Assembly (NCBI GenBank): GCA_003255025.1
Contig: QANY01002415.1
Location: 186,001 to 250,000 of the forward strand
DNA length: 64,000 bases
Direction of reading: 5' to 3'
Source: Datisca glomerata
Taxonomy: Eukaryota; Streptophyta; Magnoliopsida; Cucurbitales; Datiscaceae
Part shown: piece after piece, positions 12,281 through 23,610 of the stretch
Layout: every line of letters starts with the position of its first letter
How positions within the stretch are numbered: the first letter of the stretch is position 1
Program-made: the position numbers and the translations under genes
The notes under the pieces: generated by a model
Told to the model about the DNA's origin: nothing
The model's input: the letters and a program-made list of their open reading frames with translations, nothing else
The model's database searches: none

Positions 12281-13290
12281 TATAAGATCGATATGACCAA
12301 CCAAGAGGATGGTGAATTGAGTGAATTTGTGTAACTGAAAAATTTAAGCACTCAATTAATAAAAACATCAAATATTAATATAAGATTAATGATGAATGTG
12401 GAAACATAAATAATAAATAAATGTAAACGTGTGAGAAATAAAAGAGTGCATAAAAATGAAGACAATGGAGAGAGATATGGCATAAAATATTTTTGTCGTG
12501 GTTGAGAAAAGATTATCTCTAAGTTCACACTTCAAGGATTCCTTCTTGAAGATTTTTCCCTCACGATCTTCTTAAGGGTGAAAATTAAACCTTTTACAAA
12601 CTTTATTGGTTTGTGGTATCAATCAAACATTGACAATATAACGCTTTGAAATCTTTGAATCTTTTACAAATGAATTTCAAGAACTCTCCCACAACTTATT
12701 TTTCACTCACAACCATATTTTTCTCACTCAAGGAGATTTATCAATTCTAAGCACAAGAACACGAGACAAAGTTGTGAGAACATTGGAGAGAGGAGAGAAT
12801 GCTTCGTTAGAAAGTTTGAGGGAGAAAGGAGAGTGACTCGACTATTTATACTAGTCGAAATAATGTAAAAATCGGTTTAACTGGTTTGGATAATCGATTG
12901 CACCGGTCCATAGTTAAGGGAATATTTTCGTTTTAGGTCAAATCGTTGTACCGGTTTCTCTCACCAGTTGGACTTGTTTGACAATTAAGGAAAGTGTTAT
13001 TTAATTGTTTGATTGGTTTCAACCGGACTAACTGGTCTCCCACCGGTTTGTTTGATATGGCCCCCAATATGTCCCGTCGTTGTATTTACTTGTCCATTAG
13101 GATATTTCAAGGGTGTTTGTGGACTTTTTCATTAATGTGGCTATTTTAACATATCTGAGAACTGGCAGAGTTGATTATTTTCGAACGATGTGTTTTTACT
13201 GTGTTCTTGATGCAAGAAAAAACATAAATCAATGAGAGTGAGCTCCTACTACAAAATACATTGAACTATTAAGTAAATTCTTCACGTCCA
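12281..13290 (-). repeat. 5' LTR of copia element E
   Basis: Pairs with 3159-4159. It is adjacent to the primer-binding site, so it is the 5' LTR on the minus strand. The minus-strand start reads TGGACGTGAAG. Confidence 0.82.
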
Positions 13291-16244
13291 AAAATACTAT
13301 TTGTCATTGCTAAAAGAAACTAACTCTATTTAAATGCTTAAAATGGTCATTCTTACATATAAAGCATTAAAAGAGGTTATACACTGCAACTTACGCTACA
13401 TTAAAAATAATATGACTATTTTCTTATTTATCATAATATGATATATAAAATGCATATTTAAAATATAAGTCATGTTTTCAAATATTTTACTAGATTTTTA
13501 AATTTTTTACATTTTAAAAAGTAATTATGTATTCCTAATAAAGATGAATATTTTACTCTAAAATGAAATTATTCCCTTAAAACCTGGTAACATATTTTGA
13601 TTGAAATTAAAACAAAGGACGAATATTGTATTTTTTTCTGTGTAATAAAAGGTTTATCTCAATTCAATATTATTGAGAATTTCAAAAAAGAGTGCACATG
13701 ACACTGGTTATCTTGTATAGGTGGAGAGTGATAAAGAGACTGAATGAGAATATTATTATTGTTGTTATCATGGATGGATTTATATAAGGTTAATAATAAC
13801 TTTTTTGTCACATGAGAATGAAATATTTATGAAGATCAAAATTAGGGTCATATGAAGACAAAATTTTATTATAAGTAGTTGAACTAACAATTCTATTCTA
13901 ATCGTGGAGTTAAATTTGTAATTCACAAAAAATCTTGGAAAAGAAGAGAAATGAAGTTACTTGTTGAAGTGCTTCAAAAGTAACTTCACGATGACGATAT
14001 TAGTTAGTGTAAACTATGAAGAAAGTGGCTTACGTTAAAGAAGTTGTTAACACATAATAATTAAGATTTTTTTGGCAAATTAGTAGTGATAAATAATGAC
14101 TACCCAATTGATCAGTTCCCAACCAAAAGATTAATTAGCCGTTGGGTATATGGTCAAATTAACAATTTGAATTGATATTTATGATTGTGACTATTTAACG
14201 ATCCATCGTTAGTAGATAAAATAATTTGCTACGGTCATTAAAAAAATCATATAAAATTGATATTTGCGACTAATTTGCATGTTAATGAGGTGGTTAGACC
14301 GGATTTTTTATTTGATTGCTTACTTAGGATCTGCCAGTTAATAATTAAATGATATAAATGATTGGAGCAGGCTAATTAAAGCAGAACAACTGAGTGGTAA
14401 ATTCTTATTAAAACCAAACAAAATTAATTACTTTGCATGAATTCCAGGTCTTAAGCTCTATACCATGGATTATTATAATCAGATAATCATGACAAATGCT
14501 CGTACTTCATTTCAATAATTAATAAAAAAATATAAATGTAGCCAAATAAAAGAGAGAGTATTTTTTTTATTTTAACTTCATGTATTTATGTAATTAAGTG
14601 TTAACAACTTCACTAGTTATATGGTGAATCAAGAGAGATGGGTATACAATTATCGTAAAAAAATATTGTTGTGAAGTATAATAATGAGAGGTTATTGTTC
14701 TAAACTGTTTATTTTTCTTCACTCAAATATATTTACCTTTAACAAAAACAATGAGAGGTTACAGACACAAATGACAAATACATAATTTTTCTTACTTAAA
14801 AATAAACAATTTTCAATATTTTTTTTTTATAAATGTTGCTTTTTTTTCAGTTTGTAATAACTACTAACTTATCTAGCGAGAAACGAATCAAACTTCAAAA
14901 GTTTGTGGGTCTAAAAGAAAAAAATTAATGAAAAGCATATATATTAAACATATCTATAGTACTACACTTTGAACTTGTTCTTTGGCTGCAGGTTCTTTTA
15001 TAATACCTAATTTTCAACAGCTAATATAATAAAAATTTTAAGGATGGAATAAATACCTAATTCCGAAAGTAATCAAACCCTCTTCGTCAATATTGTCATG
15101 CACTTGAACTCATGCATGACTCATGCAATTAAAATATAAATACAAGCCTGCAACAGGTCTAAATTCGATGACACATAAAAAATCGATCGTCATTTCATTG
15201 TCTAATAGTAAGTGATTATATTCTCATATAACTACAAAATTTTGAATCATCGAAGTATCGAATACATTGTCTGACAATAAGATTTTTATGTCCCGAGAAT
15301 TATACACACCACAAGAATCGAGTGATCTCGTAATCTTCTTTATCTGCAAACTTAATTTTTGGTCACGCTCTTTGTATCCTATCAAATACAAGGAAAACAA
15401 AATATATAGTTGCATATAATATACCATGCTAGAAAAAAATATATATAGTTGCATATAATATACCATTCTTAGCATTTATTCCGTGGGCTTTATTATTTTT
15501 TTTTTGTGAATTTAGGATGCTTACGTGACTAATTAGAAAAAGATGATCCCCATATTTCCTAACTCCATCTTTTCTTTTTCTAGGTGGAGCCATCATGCCT
15601 TTATAAAGCTTAACTCTCACGTAAATTTCATTTTCGTTTTGATCAACTAACAAATTTGATGAGAATTGAGACTAGTGTGATTGGTCATGAAAAAGACAGT
15701 AGAATCATTCGAACTCACAAACTCATAGAATGAACTTACGTGATTTTCAAAGTTGACAATATTATATTTATTATCATCAAATTATCGAACGATTTCCTAA
15801 GAGAAAATTCAGAAGAAAAAAAAACTGTTAGATTATAGAAGACAAATGAAAATGGCCTTCATACAAGCATAAAGCAATCCTATAAATGGATTACTCCAAT
15901 AATACAGCTTGGCTTCAATCTACAAGTTTTTTTTTCAATTTAATTGAGATAAGGATGACAAATCAACCTGGAAAAATGAGACCCACTTTTTTGTTCATAT
16001 TTTTTTCCTACAAGAATTTGATTCCATTTGTCTTCTGATCTAAATCTAATGTCTAACACAAAATCCTATTTTGTAAAAGCAGATCATGATTTTCAATAAC
16101 AAAACAAGATTAGGTAGTAAAAATGATTAAACCCTGATATGCAAGAGCTTTTGAGTGCGAATTATATTAACCTTATTCCTTATAAATTTGTAATTTGATA
16201 TCAAAAACTATCTTCAAAAATAAAAAAATATCACATAAAATAGG
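13291..16244. other. Gene-free AT-rich intergenic sequence
   Basis: No recognisable protein, RNA gene or bounded mobile element. Only short frames below 90 codons with no family resemblance. Contains one small tandem duplication at 15402-15466. Confidence 0.55.
15402..15466. repeat. 26-bp direct repeat, two copies
   Basis: The 26-base segments at 15402-15427 and 15441-15466 are identical, starting atatatagttgc, and are separated by 13 bases. Confidence 0.9.
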
Positions 16245-16249
16245 CTGAG

Positions 16250-16963
16250 TGTTGGAAAAGATTGAGAAATTAAAAGGAAAATAAAAGAAAAAGTGGTGTG
16301 TGAATGAAAGTATGAAAGTTAGTGTGAGAAATTGTCCCGCATGGAAAAAATAAAAGAAAGTTGGGGGTTTATAAACTCAACACAACCCCTAACCCAAGGG
16401 GCACCCACATTTTGTGAGGAATGGAGGACTTAGATGGCATATGATCCTCTCCACCCATCCGGCTCGGTCAGAGCTGTTAAACACTCCAACAAATATCCTC
16501 AAATTCACTTCAGTTGCAGAGAGAAGATACTATGAGTTTACGTTTTAGATCTTTGAGTCCGAGAAGATACTTCGAGATGTTGCTTCTGCATACAATGTTA
16601 TTCTGTCATTTATGTTTTACATCTTTGAGTCCGAGAGAGAGAAGATACTGTGAGTTTAGATAGAGATTGAGAGATTGGTTGCTGTTCTTGATATGAAATT
16701 ATTGTATCACGCAGAGACAATCTTCGTAGTCTCCAAGTACCGTGTGGAGGACAAATACTGTTTTTAGGACATTGCATTCATGCAATCCTCAATATGTTTT
16801 CGTCATCGTTCATAATTTATTTTTAGTTATTTTCATTATCATTATTTCCTTTGTAATAATTCATCGTTCATTTCTTTGTAATCGTTGTCGTTAATTTTTA
16901 GTTGTAATCGTTCTTAATATTAATTTTGGTTTATGTAAAATCCATGCTTCATTTCCACCAACA
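16250..16963 (+). mobile_element. Solo LTR, 5-bp target duplication CTGAG
   Basis: Starts TGTTGGAAAA and ends CCACCAACA, 714 bp, with CTGAG immediately before (16245-16249) and after (16964-16968). It carries a TATA box (ggtttataaactc, about 16366-16378) preceded by a 'gtcccgcatgg' stretch resembling the widespread plant LTR promoter sequence. The duplicated 'ctttgagtccgag' blocks (about 16551 and 16624) are internal repeats. No primer-binding site or internal region follows, so it is a solo LTR. It is unrelated to the other LTR families in the window. Confidence 0.88.
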
Positions 16964-16968
16964 CTGAG

Positions 16969-19655
16969 TAGTGTGGATTAGTAGGAAATGGATTTTCTGT
17001 CATTGGACTCCAACAGTAGATACGACATTCAACACTGTTGGACTGTCTTGGTCAAATCATCTGGACGGTCTAGATTGTGCCGAGTTACTAGGGGAGAAGA
17101 CAATTTTTTTTAATTTTTAATATTTTAATTTGAGTCGTCAAAATCTAACTAACGATTTAGATTCAACTTCCACTTCGCAGCTGCTTAACGATTATCCAAA
17201 TCCGGATCAGTATGCCACGATCTACTGACCCTATTATTGACTAAAGACACTATATGATTTTGTTGATCTAGTGGGTCATATGAAGAATATAAGAGAATAG
17301 TGGGGCCTCCACTCGAAACTTTGATGAAGAAGAAACACAAGCAAAGTGGTATTGTGTTTGTGTCAAGCAAGATGGTCTGCTTCAACGTATCCAGTTAGTT
17401 AGCCTCCCCCAATTCTTTCAATGGATAAGGTTCTTATTTAGATTTATGCCAATCTAATTGATAAGGCAAATTTAAACCCCCACTTATCAACTTCTATATA
17501 TTTTCTGGTTTAGATTTTTTTCTCTTTGGGAATGCCTTGTTTATAGCCATGAATTCTAAATTCATTTTATAAGAGCATGTCGCTGACTTATTCTATAACA
17601 ATATTAGGATATAGATGACCAGTAAAAATGGTTAATTTAGTTACATGCTGTTTAAAGCCGCAGATAGTCGTTTGGTTGGAGGTGTTCGAGAGTAGGAATG
17701 ACTATGTGATAATATTTTATTTTCTAAAAAATCTAATTTTTAAAGGAATAAGATGTCTTCAAATTCTTATATTTAAATCTATCAATATTTGAAAGATATT
17801 TCAATTTTCAGAAAATTAAATACTCATGTGTACTTATTTTTCTCCTCGTCATAATTATATTCAACTTTTCATTGATATATTATACCTACCAAATTACAAT
17901 TGTATTATAAAATATTTATATTCCACTAATTTAATTCCTAAGTCACCACCCTCTTTTACGGATTTGGGTTCGATACTATTTTTCCAAATTTAGAAAATAT
18001 GTTTTTTTTTTGAAAAAATAGTGTGGATTACGAGATATTATTGTGGCTATCCTTCTCGATAGCTGCCACATAGGCAGATAGGCACACAAAAGTAGATAAA
18101 ATTGTCTAGCAACACTCATCTGAAGGGGCGACCAAGCCATCATTAGTCTAGAAGGTTTTTAAGGCCTTGCCACATTATTTTATTTTATTTTTTTAAGGAA
18201 AATAAATTTCATTGCCTTAAAATATTTTATTTTAAACATAAATAATTCATAGAATAGACATTTTATGTACCTGTCTCATTGGCCTTAGTTAAGATTAAAA
18301 TAACATATTTCAATTATAATAATGTTTGAAAGGTGAGCATAGATAAGAACCACAAGGGTCAACTATTTAATATTATTATAACAAACTAGTAACACTACAA
18401 TTATGAATTAGTTAGATGGCATTATATGTTTAATGTTGTCTCTCTTTGTGTGGTTAAGTTATTGATAACCATATTTTTTTAAAAAAAAATTGATAATTAA
18501 CCGATAAAAAATATATTGTTTAAAATTTTAATATCACTTAAATATATCTTAAATTTAAGTCACGTTCACTTATTTTCACTTGACTAAATGAGAAATTAAT
18601 ATTTTTTATTTTCATAATTATTATGAGGGTAGAATTTATACAGTTCACCAAAAAAGAAATTACTCACTCGCAGGACTACCTTATATCATTTAATTATGTC
18701 GTTAAATTATGAGATTAAGTGATTTTATCATAAAATTGACATTTCGATTATAGATATTATTTAGTACACGAGAAATGATATATATGTATCTTTCCAATGT
18801 AGATGTGACATTGGCCATATGACTAAACTTCCCATATAATTTGAATTAGCATTAGGTTCATAAATTGAAATGTTAACAACCATATAATTATGATCAATTT
18901 CTTAATGAAGGTGGCTTAATTATTCAAAATTGATAGGACAAACGTCCAAAACCACTGCCTCTAGGATAGAAACAGCAAATGCTTGACATTGAAACTAATG
19001 CACTATTTGTCATTATTTTTCAACTATACCACCTATATCTCCACATCTGACATACCTCCTAATTAAAGTCCAGTCCACTAACTATATCTAGTTTTTGGTG
19101 GGAAAGGGGAATTAGAGGATTTGGTATTCTTTTGTGAAGAAATTTTTAAGTTCTTTTGCTTTTATTTCAGTTCTCACACCTACCCCTCTCCCAACTAAGT
19201 ATCAATTTTCACACAAGTAAATTATTTATTAGAAAATTCCACGTTACTGTAACATTAATATACTAGAAGAGGGATTAAAGATGGTATGATTGAGAAAAAA
19301 AGGCTTCCTCTCCTCTTATTATATATTTTTCTCTACTCTTACTTCTCTCATGAACTAAAGTATTATATAATATTTCTTGTGGAAAAAGTTGGCTAAAACA
19401 CAACAAAGTCCAATACTATTAGGCATTTGTAGGTTGGGTTTGGGACCAAACACAGTGATGAAAGCTATTGAATTGAATCTAGTACCACCAGACCACACCA
19501 ACAACAACAACCAAGTTTAATGTGTTCAACATAAGCCTCTGCCTCCTTATTTTGACCAAAATTTGAACCTTTTAGATGTTTGTTTCTTTTTTCAAGGAAT
19601 TATTAACAATGTCCTGATTTACACGATTAAAATATAAAACCACAGAAACAATATG
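16969..19655. other. Gene-free intergenic sequence
   Basis: AT-rich. No coding region, RNA gene or bounded element recognised. The minus-strand frame 17385-17185 has no family resemblance. Confidence 0.5.
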
Positions 19656-19666
19656 AACCACGATTG

Positions 19667-19893
19667 TCTCCTGTTCCTTAGAACAAGAGAGAATTCTGTT
19701 AGATCTGGACCGTCTATTTTAAAAATGGACGGTCTCAATTTATGACATTAAAAGTTAAAATAAAAAATAAAACAAAAAATCATCACATCATCTCGGTAGA
19801 CGTGTCGAGATGATCGTGGTCGTCTGTTTTTGAATGGATGATCACGATTTAACAAAAATAATCTCCTCATGTTGGATCCTTAACATGAGAGGA
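19667..19893. repeat. Cluster of five short inverted repeats
   Basis: Five hairpin-capable segments follow each other: 19667-19690 (TCTC-TGTTC / GAACA-GAGA), 19708-19734 (GACCGTC / GACGGTC), 19787-19814 (ATCATCTCG / CGAGATGAT), 19813-19848 (ATCGTG / CACGAT) and 19864-19893 (CTCATGTT / AACATGAG). Arms are read directly. No terminal repeat or target duplication encloses the whole cluster. Confidence 0.7.
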
Positions 19894-20142
19894 TTTATTT
19901 GCATTTTCTATGTGATAAATCTAAAGTTGATTACTTCTGATAAAAAAATAATATAACTAAAAAAATAATATAATTTGAAAATACACAATTCCTCTGTACT
20001 GTGCAGATGTGTTGAAATAGACACTCTCTGTAATGTCATTTAAAAAAAATAACCTTATAATATAACATGTATAAGTAAACTTAATTTAACTCGATCTAAA
20101 TTTTTTAAACATAAGAATATCACAGTTCATCCCAATCCTATA

Positions 20143-20167
20143 GCTCACCCAAAAAATGAGTATAACA
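20143..20167 (-). repeat. 3' LTR remnant of element A
   Basis: The minus strand reads TGTTATACTCATTTTTTGGG, matching the LTR start of element C (TGTTATACCCATTTTTT) and of A's other LTR (TGCTATCACCATTTTTTGGG). Homology stops after about 25 bases, so the 3' LTR is truncated here. Confidence 0.7.
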
Positions 20168-20180
20168 GTTGCCCCCAGCT
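20168..20180 (-). other. Polypurine tract of element A
   Basis: The minus strand reads AGCTGGGGGCAAC directly upstream of TGTTATAC, matching element C's GTTGGGGGGTAAC next to its 3' LTR. Confidence 0.7.
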
Positions 20181-20238
20181 TCTAAGTATGAAGTGTGATG
20201 AAGACATTGGAAGTTGTTCACAAATTTGTGTTGATTTT

Positions 20239-21190
20239 TGTTCGGGAGCTAAGGGGGTGTGACCGTGGTGTCACGTGGGTGCAGTTACAGGTGTGATCTA
20301 GTCACAATAAACGATAATTATAGCCTATGAATGTGGAGGTTGAGATCTTAGGGGTGAAGGACGAGCACTTTGAGCCAACCTATGGAAGATGATAAAATGC
20401 TCTTAGAATGAGTAATTCAGAGATAATTTTCCAAGTCTAGCAAGTAAAGAAATACCAAATGAAGCAAAAGTCTAAAAGTCCTTTACAATAAAAAGAAATG
20501 CCTTTATTTATAGAGAAGCTTCCATGCAGGGTCCACTCTAATTAATCCCTTGACCAATTGACAGTGAATCCTACTTAATGACACCTCAACAAGCTCGTTG
20601 AGGTGACAACGTCCATTCATCGTTTGCTATGACCATAACCGCGCGGGTCAGGGTATCTATGAGGAAGATTCTCATGTAATCTACTTTTCACATAGCCATG
20701 TGTCACGTCAAGTGACTGCAAATTCGAGAAGGAATAATACGGAGAATGCACCATATTGATGAAATAGGCGATATTCGTCCGAGATCCCTCCCAATGGGTG
20801 TCCTAACAACTGAGTCCAATTCCACAATGGGAGGATGGCACATCCACGACCCTCAAAGAAGCCATACTAGTGAATGGATATCATTTCCAATACGGTGTAA
20901 CCTCGTCCAAATCCTACTAGATCACAACCCCCATAATGTTCCTAGGCAAGGAATTCATCTAAGTCTTTATCACCTGACTTAGTGGTTATAATGTTATGAA
21001 CGAATATATAGAAAGAATAAATAATACAAGATATATTTTATGGCAGTCGGTCACTGACGTGGATCGAGCAATCACGTTGAAAAGTTAAAACTGACACTTG
21101 ACAATAGTTCATAAGAACAACATGTGCCACATTGACCACTCAAAGTCATAGCGTTCAACCATGTGAGTGGCGGGGGGGAGGGGTGCACCC
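20239..21190 (-). other. ~950-bp block present in element A but absent from B; LTR-like promoter inside
   Basis: Element B runs directly from 'tgttgatttt' to 'ctttttgctaattatgag' (about 34971-34995). In A the same two sequences are separated by this block. On the minus strand it contains CTCTATAAATAAAGGC (about 20505-20520) followed by T-rich sequence, as in a plant LTR promoter. I could not define TG..CA ends with a matching target duplication, so calling it an inserted solo LTR is only a possibility. The frame 20746-20982 (+) has no family resemblance. Confidence 0.5.
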
Positions 21191-21339
21191 ATGTACGCTT
21201 TTCTTTTTGATAATTGTGATACTTTACGAGTTTATTCCCTTCTTTTTTTAGCAAGAACTTTCCAAAGGGTTCTCTATTTGTAATGGCTAGTGTGAGACAT
21301 AGTTAGAGCTCAAGTTTAAAGCTGAATACATAGTTATTT

Positions 21340-21955
21340 TTACATTAACTTTGTGTTGAAGAGCATGAAGTAAGTAGGGTTGTTGTTGGGTTGCAGCCGA
21401 GCTCCATACTTTAACTTCACTTCGATAGGGTGTCAAAGAGCTCGAAGTAAGTATGTGGACTCATACTTTGGGCTCTTCGACATTCTATTAATTGTCCGTG
21501 GAGTTCGGCCGAGTTTCATACTTTGAGTTCACTTCGACTGTATGTCGAAGAGCCCAAAGTATCGACTGGGTGTCGAAGAGCCCAAAGTAAGTAGGGCTGT
21601 GAGGTTACAGCCGAGGTGAGTCGCTGGGGTGCGACTCCCATTAATTGCTGTGGGTTTCGGTTGAGTTTCATACTTTGAGTTCATTTCGACTGGGTGTCAA
21701 AGAGCTCAAAGTAAGTAGTACTGCTAGGTTTTTGCCGAGGCGATTTGCTAGAATGCGACTGTCGTTAATTGCCGTGGAGTTTGATAGAGTTTCGTACTTT
21801 GGGCTGACTTTGACTGGGTGTTAAATAGCTCGAAGTAAGTAGGGCTTCTAAGTTACAGCCAAGACGAATCACTTGGGTGTGACTTCCACCAATTACCATG
21901 CGATTTAGCTGAGTTTAATACTTTGAGTTCACTTTGAAAGATAATTAGCGGGTAA
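21340..21955. repeat. Palindromic tandem array of element A
   Basis: The motif 'catactttgagttcacttcg', followed within a few bases by 'gtcgaagagcccaaagta', recurs about six times (motif starts near 21404, 21462, 21517, 21669, 21794, 21918). The two halves are near-perfect reverse complements, so each unit can fold into a hairpin with arms of about 18 bases. The same array occurs in element B at 35110-35730. Confidence 0.85.
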
Positions 21956-21959
21956 CCTT

Positions 21960-23115
21960 GGTGACTTCATGGAGGATGAACCTAGAGTCACTTCAGATGA
22001 CTTAGTTGAGAGTGTACTTGGGATCACTTCTGATGACTTTGGCGAGGGTGAGCCTGAGTTCACTTCACATGACTTAGTGGAGGGTAAGGTTGATGTCACC
22101 TCAAATGACAGGAGAAAGTTGAGATTGAGATCACCTCAGATGGCTTTAACGAGGTTGATCCTAGAGTCACCTCAAGTGGCTCAGGCCACCCATGGTCTTC
22201 TTGAATGACTTAACTGGGTTAGGGTTACCTTTAATGACTTCATCGAGATTAAGTTTAGGGTCACCTCAAATGACCTAGGTGGGGGTGAGTTTGGGATAAC
22301 CTCAGATGACTTCAAAGAAGATGAGCTCGGCTCACCTTGCTGACTTTGGTGGGTTGAGCTTCGGTCACTTAAGGAGGATTAGGTGAATGTGAGCTTGCGA
22401 TCACTGGTGAGGATGGGCCTCGGGTCACCTAAGATGGCTTAGGTAGGGGTTAGCTTAAGGTCACCATCGAGGGTGGTCCTTAGGTCACCTAAGATGACTT
22501 AGGTGAGGGTGATCTTGGGGTTACCGACAAGGATAGGCCTCATGTCACATAAAGTGGCATATGTGAGGCTAATCTTGGGGTCACCGGTGAGAATGATCCT
22601 TGGGTCATCTAAGGTGGCTTAGGTAATGATGAGCTTAGGTTCAGACGAGAATAAGCCTTGGGTCACATATGGTGGCTTAGGTGAGGGTGAGCTTGGGGTC
22701 ATTGTCGAGGATGAGTCTTGGGTCACCTAAGGTGGATTAGGTGATGGTGAGCTTCAGTTCACCTAGAAGATGTGCCTTGGGTAACCTAAGGTGGCTTAGG
22801 AGCTGCGCTTGAGATCATATGCGAGGATGAGCCTGGGGACACCTTAGGTATCTTAAGTGAGGCTACGCTTAAGGTCACCTACGTGGATGGGCCTCACGTC
22901 ACATAAGGTGGCTTAGGTAAGGCTGAGCATGGGATCACCGACGAGGATGAGCCTTGGACCACCTAAGATGACTTAAGTGAGGGTGACCTTAGGGTCACCG
23001 GCGATGATGAGCCTTGGGTCACCTAAGATGGCTTAGGTGAGGGTGAGCTTGGGGTCTCCAGCGAGGATGAGCCTTGGATCAACTAAGATGGGTTAGGTGA
23101 TGGTGAGCTTGGAAT
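21960..23115. repeat. 60-bp hairpin tandem array of element A
   Basis: About 19 degenerate copies of a unit that is exactly 60 bp in its regular part (for example 22921-22980, 22981-23040 and 23041-23100 stay in register). Landmarks are gatgagcct, gggtcacc and gtgagcttgggg. Most units contain TCACCTAAG-4 bases-CTTAGGTGA, a perfect 9-bp inverted repeat. The consensus has stops in all six frames, so it is not coding. Early units (21969-22208) happen to be open on the plus strand. Confidence 0.9.
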
Positions 23116-23592
23116 CACCACTAATAAAAAGACAATGTGTTTTTCTCATAATGATTTGGTAGACTATTCCCACATTTTATTCTTCTCATACTATTTTAAT
23201 TTTAAGTTCATTAGAAAGATATTACTTTTATTCTTCTCTACTAGTTACCCCACAGTTTAATGCGAAAAAATTTTTGGCGAGTCAAATTGAATATAAGATA
23301 GGTAACCAAAAAATACTTGAGATCTTGGAGTATGAGCTAAGGCATCTCGGATGGCGTCAAAAGATAAGTCTAGGGCCACCTTGGATGACTTTGGCAATGA
23401 TGCGAAATAAGTTACTCTCTTTCACTTAATCAAGATTAGGCCTAGGGGTCCTCCCACATAACCAATGCGAAATTAATCCTAGGGTTATCCCCTATGACTT
23501 AGGCATGCCTGAGGGTCATTATATGTGGCTTAGGTAGGCTTTTGAAGACGATAGTCCTCTCAAATAGGTAAATCACAAAGCTTAGTTATGTT

Positions 23593-23610
23593 CCCACAGA
23601 CGACGCCAAT
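23593..23610 (-). other. Primer-binding site of element A
   Basis: The minus strand reads ATTGGCGTCGTCTGTGGG directly after the LTR end CCAACA. It corresponds to ATTGGTGCTGCCTGTGGG in element C. This TTGGCGCC-type site is typical of Tat-lineage gypsy elements. I do not assign the tRNA. Confidence 0.8.

Larger units (their letters stand above)
3159..13290 (-). mobile_element. Ty1/copia LTR retrotransposon E, decayed, minus strand
   Basis: Two similar LTRs of about 1.0 kb (3159-4159 and 12281-13290) bracket a degraded minus-strand pol. Read on the minus strand the order is gag, protease, integrase, reverse transcriptase, RNase H, which is the copia order. A primer-binding site next to the right LTR and a purine tract next to the left LTR fix the orientation. 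Later insertions split it: a solo copia LTR (5743-7616) and a hAT-type element (9517-10451). Without these two, the element is about 7.3 kb. No 5-bp target duplication survives (tacca on the left, aaaat on the right) and the LTRs differ at many positions, so it is old. Confidence 0.85.

Noticed and set aside
21969..22208. Acidic 79-codon frame with repeated TSDD motifs
   Set aside because: It is the start of the 60-bp repeat array. The equivalent region of element B has stops, so it is not conserved as protein.
21960..23115. Tandem hairpin array as a CRISPR array
   Set aside because: Units are directly adjacent with no unique spacers, the context is a plant retroelement, and no cas genes exist.
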